A DNA stretch of 33,118 nt from a bacterium (GTDB taxonomy: Bacteria > Babelota > Babeliae > Babelales > JAUWHS01): assembly GCA_030605785.1 (NCBI GenBank), contig JAUWHS010000082.1, positions 1 to 33,118 on the forward strand, given 5' to 3'. This document shows positions 26,243-33,118 of this stretch, piece by piece. Each line of letters opens with the position of its first letter. Position 1 is the first letter of the stretch. A program made the translations under genes and the position numbers. Below the pieces are notes generated by a model. The model saw nothing but the letters and a program-made list of their open reading frames with translations. It was not told the DNA's origin and searched no databases.

Positions 26243-26453
26243 TAATAACGTCTTCACCTTCCAGACTCCACCCTCTAAGACTTAATTGTGACTCATCATT
26301 TTTTCTAGAATGGCAATCAACAATTCAATTAAAAATACAATTACATGTATCGAAATCAAAAAAAAGCCCTGTTACATTAGACAAACCACAAAAAACACGT
26401 ATCTTAACTTGTATGTAAAAATAGTAGCTTCTCAAAAAATAGGGATAAAAATT

Positions 26454-27293
26454 ATGAAATTCAAAGTCAGTTTCAAAGAAAGATTATATTTCGGAATCAT
26501 GTCAACAATAAGTCTTTTGTTATATTGTATTTTGGCTACAGTTCTATTTAAAAATCCTTCGATTTTAACCACATATTTAGTCGCATTTATTTATATAGGA
26601 ATGTTCATCCTTTTCATGAAATTAATGTCTATAATATTGGTGGGCTACATAAAAGGGAATGCAATCAAAGTTAGTAAAGATCAGTTTCCGGAAACTTTTG
26701 ATATTTTATACAGTCAATCTAAAAAGCTAGGTTTAGATGAAGTCCCTGACATGTACATTCTACAAGGAAATGGAGCTTTAAACGCATTTGCGACAAGACT
26801 TTCAAATACAAATTTCGTTGTTTTGTTTTCAGACATTTTTGAAATAGCTCATGAAGAAGGAGAAGACGCCGTTTCATTTATAATTGGTCACGAATTAGGA
26901 CACATAAAAAGAAAACATATTCATTGGACCAGGTCAGTTATGACTTTACCTGCAAGATTTATTCCATTCTTAAACTCAGCATACTCAAGAGCGCGTGAAT
27001 ATACATGTGACAACATCGGATATAATTTATCACCAAAAGGAGCTATAAGTGGCCTTCTTATTTTAGCTGCAGGTAAAAAACTTTATAAAAAGATTAATGT
27101 CTCAAACTTTATTGATAAGAGCCAAGAAAAACCAAGTATTAGCAGATGGCTTGCAGAAGTATGTTCTACTCATCCACATCTTTTTAAAAGAGTCGCGGTA
27201 ATTAATAAATTAAACAGTGATAATCCTGAAATAGAAGATATTAATTTTATAGACAATAAACACAGCGTTAAAAGTCCTGAAATTCAACAGTAA
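26454..27293 (+). CDS. M48-family membrane metallopeptidase (HtpX-like)
   Basis: FIIGHELGHIKRKH, TM segments, SRAREYTCDNIGY; track start 26310, ATG 26454 (MKFKVSFKERLYFG) more likely. Confidence 0.88.
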   Translation: MKFKVSFKERLYFGIMSTISLLLYCILATVLFKNPSILTTYLVAFIYIGMFILFMKLMSIILVGYIKGNAIKVSKDQFPETFDILYSQSKKLGLDEVPDMYILQGNGALNAFATRLSNTNFVVLFSDIFEIAHEEGEDAVSFIIGHELGHIKRKHIHWTRSVMTLPARFIPFLNSAYSRAREYTCDNIGYNLSPKGAISGLLILAAGKKLYKKINVSNFIDKSQEKPSISRWLAEVCSTHPHLFKRVAVINKLNSDNPEIEDINFIDNKHSVKSPEIQQ

Positions 27294-27308
27294 TTTTATT
27301 CATAAAAA

Positions 27309-27381
27309 AAAGAACCTTATATTTTTAAGGTTCTTTTTTTTGTTCGTATTTTATAAAATAAGCTTACTTGATTTTATAAAT
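27309..27381. repeat. left direct repeat: copy of tyrS 3' end plus terminator
   Basis: 73 nt matching 28852-28924 with 2 mismatches; contains AAGAACCTTATATTTTTAAGGTTCTTTTTTTT. Confidence 0.93.
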
Positions 27382-27413
27382 CAGGTATTAATGATTCAAT
27401 TAAAAATAATGTT

Positions 27414-28433
27414 ATGAAAACAAAACAAGAAACAAATCTAAAATTCATGGATTTTTGCGCAGGCATTGGAGGAGGCAGACTTGGACTTCAAAATATAGGC
27501 TTAAACTGTGTCGCTTTTTCTGAAATAGATAAACACACCGAAAAAACATATCGCGAATTCTTTGGGAATCTGGAAAAAAATTATGGCGATCTGATGAAAA
27601 TAAATCCTGATAACTTGCCTGATTTTGATTTGATGATCGCAGGTTTCCCATGTCAGTCTTTTTCTCTTGTCGGTCAAAGAAAAGGAATGAATGATCAACG
27701 AGGGCAAATTATTTATGGGTTGATAAGAATAATGAATGGCAAAAATTTGCCATATTTTATTTTAGAAAATGTTAAGGGATTAGTTAATCACGAAAGCGGA
27801 AAAACATTAAAAATTATTTTGGAAGAATTAGACAAAGCCGGATACAAAGTTTATCACAAAGTCTTAAGTAGCTTACATTATGGTGTCCCGCAAATGAGAG
27901 AGAGAATTTATTTTGTTGGGATCAGAAAAGATTTAGTAAAAGAAAACAGACACTTTGAATGGCCAAAACCTGTCAGCGCGCCACAAATACAAAATTATTT
28001 GATTGATGATAGCCAATCCTCCTTCGCTAAAGCTTCGGAGGACGGGTTGGAATTTGACGATACAAAAAAAACTTATAAAACATTTCTAAAATTTTTGAAC
28101 AATAAATACAATAAAGGATTATTTAAAGTAGAAGATTTATTAAAAAAAGATTATTTAGTTTTAGACACACGCCAATCAGATTTAAGATTATACCGAAATA
28201 AAATACCAACATTGAGAACAAGAAGACATGGAATTTTATATGTAAAAAATGGAAAATTTAGAAAATTATCAGGTTTTGAATCATTGCTTTTGCAAGGCTT
28301 TCCAAAAAGCTTAGCTCAAAAAGCAAAAAACAAAATCACCGGCGCTTATTTGTTGAACCAGGCGGGAAATGCCATGACAGTTAGCGCGATAGAGGCTATC
28401 GGAAATAATCTATTAAAATATATTGAAAAATAA
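27414..28433 (+). CDS. DNA (cytosine-5) methyltransferase
   Basis: FCAGIGGGRLGL, GFPCQSFSLVGQRKGM, YFILENVKGL, QMRERIYFVG, FESLLLQGFP, NQAGNAM. Confidence 0.95.
   Translation: MKTKQETNLKFMDFCAGIGGGRLGLQNIGLNCVAFSEIDKHTEKTYREFFGNLEKNYGDLMKINPDNLPDFDLMIAGFPCQSFSLVGQRKGMNDQRGQIIYGLIRIMNGKNLPYFILENVKGLVNHESGKTLKIILEELDKAGYKVYHKVLSSLHYGVPQMRERIYFVGIRKDLVKENRHFEWPKPVSAPQIQNYLIDDSQSSFAKASEDGLEFDDTKKTYKTFLKFLNNKYNKGLFKVEDLLKKDYLVLDTRQSDLRLYRNKIPTLRTRRHGILYVKNGKFRKLSGFESLLLQGFPKSLAQKAKNKITGAYLLNQAGNAMTVSAIEAIGNNLLKYIEK
28013..28050 (+). repeat. dispersed palindromic element inserted in frame in the methyltransferase
   Basis: CCAATCCTCC-TTCGCTAAAGCTTC-GGAGGACGGGTTGG, encoding SQSSFAKASEDGL. Confidence 0.85.
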
Positions 28434-28451
28434 AAAAATGGATAAAAAAGA

Positions 28452-28871
28452 ATGGCAGACACTGTTTCAAAGCAAAAACGCAGTGAAATAATGAGCTTGG
28501 TGAGAAGCAAAGAAACAAAAATTGAAATCACTTTTAGAAAAGCCCTTTGGCAAAAAGGGTTGAGATACAGAAAAAATTCAACTAAATATTTTGGGAAGCC
28601 GGATATTCTATTAAAAAGATACAAAACCGTAATTTTCTTAGATTCATGTTTTTGGCATGGGTGCAAAAAACATTGCAGAATGCCCGCAACAAGAAAAGAA
28701 TATTGGGAAGCCAAAATTGAAAGAAACAAACAAAGAGATAAGGAAGTTATTAATCATTATAAAAAGTTAGGCTGGAAAATATTTAGAATATGGGAACACC
28801 AAATAGCAAAAGAACAAAACATAATAATAGATAAAATAATTAAAAAGATTCAAAGAACCTTATATTTTTAA
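28452..28871 (+). CDS. vsr: Vsr very-short-patch mismatch endonuclease
   Basis: VSKQKRSEIMSLVRSKETKIE, FGKPDILLKRYKTVIFLDSCFWHGC, KHCRMPATRKEYWEAKIERNKQRD. Confidence 0.95.
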   Translation: MADTVSKQKRSEIMSLVRSKETKIEITFRKALWQKGLRYRKNSTKYFGKPDILLKRYKTVIFLDSCFWHGCKKHCRMPATRKEYWEAKIERNKQRDKEVINHYKKLGWKIFRIWEHQIAKEQNIIIDKIIKKIQRTLYF

Positions 28872-28924
28872 GGTTCTTTTTTTTATTCGTATTTTATAAA
28901 ATAAACTTACTTGATTTTATAAAT
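28852..28924. repeat. right direct repeat: genuine tyrS 3' end plus terminator
   Basis: Matches 27309-27381; tyrS stop codon at 28907-28909 lies inside. Confidence 0.93.
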
Positions 28925-30094
28925 TCTGTGTTTGCCAACTTTTATAACTTGTCCCGATTTCCAAATAATTTCAGCCTTAAAATCTTTAATCCCTTCATTA
29001 TCAATAGAAACAGCGCCTGATTCAATTAATCTTTTAGCTTCAGAAGTACTAGAAACAGAATTTAACAATTTTAATAATTCAACAATCCAAATTGGATTTT
29101 TTGTATCTTTTGGTAACTGAATTTCTGTCGCTTTTGAATAATCTTTTTTTTGAAACAAAGATTCAAATTTTTGTTGCCCCTCTTCAGCCTCTTTTTTAGA
29201 CCAGAAACGTTCAACTATTTTAAAAGCCATTTCTTTTTTCAATTTCATTGGATGCAAAGTCTCATCTTTTATACCTTGCTGCATTTTTTTAATTTCTTCA
29301 TCAGACGTATTTAAAAGAAGTGTGTAATATTTCCACATCAATTCATCTGAAATAGACATTAACTTTGCGTATGCGACATCAGCGTCTTCCCAAAGTCCAA
29401 CATAGTTGTTAAGACTTTTTGACATCTTTTGGACACCGTCAAGACCCTCCAAAATTGGTAATGTCATAATAACTTGTGGCTCTTGATCAAACTGCTCTTG
29501 TAAAAAGCGCCCCATCAACAAATTAAATGTTTGATCGGTTCCACCAAGTTCAACATCAGCTTTCAGAGCAACCGAATCATAACCCTGGAAAATTGGATAA
29601 AAAAGTTCATGAAAACCAATCGAAACATTTTCTTTTAATCTTTTCTGAAAATCTTCACGCTCAATTAAACGCGCAAGTGTAATTTTTCCCGCAATTTTAA
29701 CCAAATCAGAAATTGTTAATTTTGAAAGCCATTCTGAATTATAAACAACTTTTGTTTTCGATGGATCCAAAATTTTACTTATTTGATCAAAATATGTTTT
29801 TGAATTTTTCTTAATCTCTTCTTCTGTTAAAGGTGGTCTAGTTTTAGATTTACCACTTGGATCACCAATTCTTGCTGTAAAATCACCAATTAAAAAAATT
29901 ATGTTATGACCTAAATCCTGAAACTGTTTAAGTTTGTTCAACACAACAGCATGACCTAAATGAAGATCCGGCGCTGTTGGATCCATTCCTAATTTGATAT
30001 TTAATTTTTTACCGGAAGCCAATTTTTTCTTAAAGTCTTCTTCGGGTAAAACCTGAACCGTTCCAATTTTTAAATTCTCTAACTGTTTTTCCAT
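28907..30094 (-). CDS. tyrS: tyrosyl-tRNA synthetase
   Basis: GMDPTAPDLHLGHAVVLNKL, GGTDQTFNLLMGR, KMSKSLNNYVGL, S4 domain at C-terminus. Confidence 0.96.
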   Translation of the reverse strand: MEKQLENLKIGTVQVLPEEDFKKKLASGKKLNIKLGMDPTAPDLHLGHAVVLNKLKQFQDLGHNIIFLIGDFTARIGDPSGKSKTRPPLTEEEIKKNSKTYFDQISKILDPSKTKVVYNSEWLSKLTISDLVKIAGKITLARLIEREDFQKRLKENVSIGFHELFYPIFQGYDSVALKADVELGGTDQTFNLLMGRFLQEQFDQEPQVIMTLPILEGLDGVQKMSKSLNNYVGLWEDADVAYAKLMSISDELMWKYYTLLLNTSDEEIKKMQQGIKDETLHPMKLKKEMAFKIVERFWSKKEAEEGQQKFESLFQKKDYSKATEIQLPKDTKNPIWIVELLKLLNSVSSTSEAKRLIESGAVSIDNEGIKDFKAEIIWKSGQVIKVGKHRIYKIK

Positions 30095-30151
30095 TTTATC
30101 TTCCTAGAATAATATAAAATTTAACACTTAGCGCTTTAAACAATAAATGTT

Positions 30152-30817
30152 TTAAAAAACTAAATTTCTTAAAAAAGTGTATGTCAAAATAATTAATTGA
30201 AATAACCAATTTCTTGTAATTGGAAAAAATATTAAAAAAATTAAAATAAACATCGAATACTGATAAAGCCAAAAAACAAATCTTGGATACCTACTTTGCA
30301 AAAAGGTTGTAATTAGATGACCTCCATCAAGAGGAGGAATAGGTAATAAATTAAAAACACCTAACATTACATTTATATAAGCTGTTGTTTCAATAATTTG
30401 AACAAAACTTTTTGCAAAAGCCAAAGGGAAAATATAAATAGGAAAAAATCGAACTAAAGCAAAACAAAAAACAGCTAAAATAAAATTTGCTATCGGACCG
30501 GCAAGAGCTGTTAAAATAGAATACAATTTTGGGCGCTTAAAATTATTTTGGTTAAAGGGAACAGGCTTTGCCCAACCAACATAAAAAACAGCTAAACATA
30601 AAAGACCCATTGGATCAATATGCGCTAGAGGATTTAAAGTTAATCGACCACTTTTTTTTGCTGTGTTATCGCCCAAAAGAGTCGCAACCAATGCGTGCGC
30701 GAATTCATGAAAAGATAAAGCGATTAAAAAAGCCGGTACAAGCGTTGCCATTTGGGCTAAAAATTTAAATAATTCATTATTCATAATAAAAACCTTTCTT
30801 GTTGTTTTATTAGACAT
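30152..30817 (-). CDS. M50-family site-2 protease-like metallopeptidase
   Basis: SFHEFAHALVATLLGD (HExxH), LTLNPLAHIDPMG, FNLLPIPPLDGGH. Confidence 0.92.
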   Translation of the reverse strand: MSNKTTRKVFIMNNELFKFLAQMATLVPAFLIALSFHEFAHALVATLLGDNTAKKSGRLTLNPLAHIDPMGLLCLAVFYVGWAKPVPFNQNNFKRPKLYSILTALAGPIANFILAVFCFALVRFFPIYIFPLAFAKSFVQIIETTAYINVMLGVFNLLPIPPLDGGHLITTFLQSRYPRFVFWLYQYSMFILIFLIFFPITRNWLFQLIILTYTFLRNLVF

Positions 30818-30920
30818 ATCTGTATTTTATATTAAAATTTGCACTAGAAAAACTTATTCACATAAACATGATATTTCTAAGTGAATAAACAAATCATATT
30901 ACAAAAAGGGAGATAGTAGT

Positions 30921-33118
30921 ATGGCAAAAAAAAGAGCCTTTGTCGCAGATATTCCACGAGAAACTTCTAATCAAACAAACTTAAAGACATCAAGTTTTTG
31001 GGAAAAGGTTATCCCTCCAGCGATTTTAACAATCATAACAACTCTTTTTTATTATCCATCACTTTGGTATCCATTTCAATTTGATGATCTAGCAAACATT
31101 TCTAAGAAATTTTCTATTCGATTTGATAATCCTCTTTCTCGTTGGTACAAAAGCCCAAGATGGATGGGAGATTATTTAAACAGAATTAATTATGAAATGA
31201 CCGGTTTCAATCCGATTTCTTACAGAATTTTTAATTTGGCTATACACATTCTTGCGGGTATAGCGCTTTTTTATCTCATAATGAGTCTGTGTAAATTTTT
31301 AGAAAAAAAATCTTTTTTAAACAAAAACGCTTCATTAATCGCTTTTATAACATCCGCGCTTTTTCTACTACACCCAGTTCAAACACAAGCTGTTTCTTAC
31401 ACAATACAAGCCAGACTTGAAGGGCTAGGAACATTATTTGTTATAACAGGGTTACTTCTATTCACTAGAGCTTTTCACGCAAAAGATATACTTGTAAAAG
31501 TTGGATTAATTATTGCGAGTTCCGCAATTGCCTTACTTTCTTTTGGTACAAAAGAGATGATAATTGTAACACCATTTCTACTTCTTCTTGTTGATTGGTT
31601 TTTTATTTCAAATCAAAATTGGAAAAGCTTCAAAACAAGAGTTCCTCTTTATGCAGGATTTACATTTGTCTTTGCGATAGTTCTTTTCAGATATTTATCA
31701 TTTGATCTTTTTAAGCGCGTTGTAACATTACAACTCACAACCGGAAATAATCGCGGAAATATTTTAACACCACACGCGCATGATTTAATAACCGCCGGAA
31801 GTTTTTTAACTTCCAGTTTTAAAGTTATCTTGCACTACATCACAATGTACTTGTGGCCCTTTAATTTAAGTGTCGAATATGATTGGAAATTATCAGAAAG
31901 CTTTTTTTCAGCTGACGCTTTTTTACCATTTGTAGCATTGGCGACAATTTATATTTCAACAATTTATTTCGCGATAAAAAAGAAATTAGGATATTTAGCA
32001 TTTGGCTTATTGTGGTTTTTAATTTCAATCGCTCCTCGTTCAACCATTATCCCATCCCCTGAATTAATTTGTGATTACAAAGCATATCTTGCCTCAATTG
32101 GTTTAATGTTTATTTTCGCGATCGCAATTGCGCACGCGATTAAATATTTGCAATCAAACATCAAACAACTTCCAAATTTTTTCAAACAATTTCAGGGGCA
32201 AACAGTCGTTATATCACTACTTGTTATATGTTTAGGAACAACGGCATATTTTAGAAATTTAACATGGGAGACACCCGTAACGTTCTGGGAGGACATTGTA
32301 CAAAAGGCGCCACAAAAAGCTCGCGGGCATAATAATTTAGGAGTCGCGTTATCTGAATCAAATCAATTAGATAGAGCAATTGAACATTATAAAAAAGCAA
32401 TTGATCTTGATAAATTTTATTCTGATCCATGGAGTAATGTTGCCGTCGCGTTTTCATTAAAAGGAGAAAACGAAAAAGCCATAGCAGCATTGCAAAAAGC
32501 AATTTATATTTTTCCATATTACGCGGAAGCTTATAATAATTTAGGTACATTGCTTATCAAACAAAAAAAATATGATCAAGCGGAAACTACTTTAAAAAAC
32601 GCTATTAGTTTAAGACCGTATTATGGAAAAGCATATCACAATCTTGGAAGACTATATTTGGAAAAGAAAGATGAAAATAAAGCATGGGAATATTTTGAAA
32701 AATCAACCCAGGGAGATCTTGATACAGTTGAAGGATTTTATACTTTAGGTCAGCTAAGTCTTCAATTAAAAAAATACGACAAAGCAATTCAAGCTTATGA
32801 AAACTCAATTAAAAAAGGCGGCGGAAAACATCCAATGATAATTTTCAACTTAGCTAACGCGTATTTTTTAAACAAGGAATACACAAAGGCTGAAAATATT
32901 TACAATCAATTAATAAATCTAAATCCAACTGAACCAAAGTATATTTTTAATTTAGGCGAAGCATTATTTTCACAAGAAAAATATGAACAAGCTGAAGCAA
33001 ACTTTAAAAAAGTTACCTCGCTGCCAAACTCAATGCCACAAGCCTATGTTAGAATCAGTGATTGTCTTGAAAAATTAAAAAAATATGATGAATCAAAAGT
33101 TTACTTAAATAAATTACT
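30921..33118 (+). CDS. TMTC-like membrane protein with C-terminal TPR repeats, truncated by window end
   Basis: ATG 30921 with AAAGGGAGA RBS; MAKKRAFVADIPRE..., polytopic N-terminal part, then many TPRs (AIEHYKKAIDLDKFYSDPWSNVAVAFSLKGENEKAIAALQKAI...). Open to the last base, hence absent from the ORF track. Confidence 0.85.
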   Translation, partial: MAKKRAFVADIPRETSNQTNLKTSSFWEKVIPPAILTIITTLFYYPSLWYPFQFDDLANISKKFSIRFDNPLSRWYKSPRWMGDYLNRINYEMTGFNPISYRIFNLAIHILAGIALFYLIMSLCKFLEKKSFLNKNASLIAFITSALFLLHPVQTQAVSYTIQARLEGLGTLFVITGLLLFTRAFHAKDILVKVGLIIASSAIALLSFGTKEMIIVTPFLLLLVDWFFISNQNWKSFKTRVPLYAGFTFVFAIVLFRYLSFDLFKRVVTLQLTTGNNRGNILTPHAHDLITAGSFLTSSFKVILHYITMYLWPFNLSVEYDWKLSESFFSADAFLPFVALATIYISTIYFAIKKKLGYLAFGLLWFLISIAPRSTIIPSPELICDYKAYLASIGLMFIFAIAIAHAIKYLQSNIKQLPNFFKQFQGQTVVISLLVICLGTTAYFRNLTWETPVTFWEDIVQKAPQKARGHNNLGVALSESNQLDRAIEHYKKAIDLDKFYSDPWSNVAVAFSLKGENEKAIAALQKAIYIFPYYAEAYNNLGTLLIKQKKYDQAETTLKNAISLRPYYGKAYHNLGRLYLEKKDENKAWEYFEKSTQGDLDTVEGFYTLGQLSLQLKKYDKAIQAYENSIKKGGGKHPMIIFNLANAYFLNKEYTKAENIYNQLINLNPTEPKYIFNLGEALFSQEKYEQAEANFKKVTSLPNSMPQAYVRISDCLEKLKKYDESKVYLNKL

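Noticed and set aside
27414-28871. Complete restriction-modification system
   Set aside because: Only methyltransferase and Vsr are present; no restriction endonuclease ORF in the interval
31861-32808. Minus-strand ORFs 31861-32043, 32251-32550, 32605-32808
   Set aside because: Antisense to the long open TPR/TMTC-like CDS that starts at 30921 and runs off the window

Overview
AT-rich bacterial window with no phage or IS core. Gene content (secreted proteins, a membrane GT39/TPR pair, small genes) would fit a host-associated candidate phylum such as Dependentiae, but taxonomy is only an inference. Recognisable genes: arfB-like GGQ hydrolase, YbaK/ProX deacylase, three AAA/DUF4143 ATPases, HD phosphohydrolase, MBL-fold hydrolase, type II asparaginase, GT39-like membrane protein, two tandem MutS-like ATPases with signal peptides, tRNA-Asp, GIY-YIG nuclease, idi, a 954-aa double PLP-decarboxylase, M48 peptidase, a C5-cytosine methyltransferase + Vsr pair, tyrS, an M50 protease, and a 3'-truncated TMTC-like TPR protein missing from the ORF track. 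Main observations: (1) four gene modules are bracketed by direct duplications of neighbouring coding sequence, usually a gene 3' end: tyrS tail around MTase-Vsr, GIY-YIG tail around idi+decarboxylase, MBL tail around a secreted protein, and a relic ORF around an AAA/DUF4143 gene. (2) A dispersed palindromic element (core TTCGCTAAAGCTTCGG) has stems that covary between copies; one copy is inserted in frame in the methyltransferase and one overlaps the tRNA-Asp 3' end. (3) Two tandem MutS-like ATPases carry export signals and internal hydrophobic segments. (4) A decarboxylase fusion has a second domain lacking the PLP lysine, and a T10 tract separates its best start codon from the ORF. (5) Each AAA/DUF4143 gene has a different repeat or palindrome immediately upstream. 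All coordinates and alignments were made by eye.
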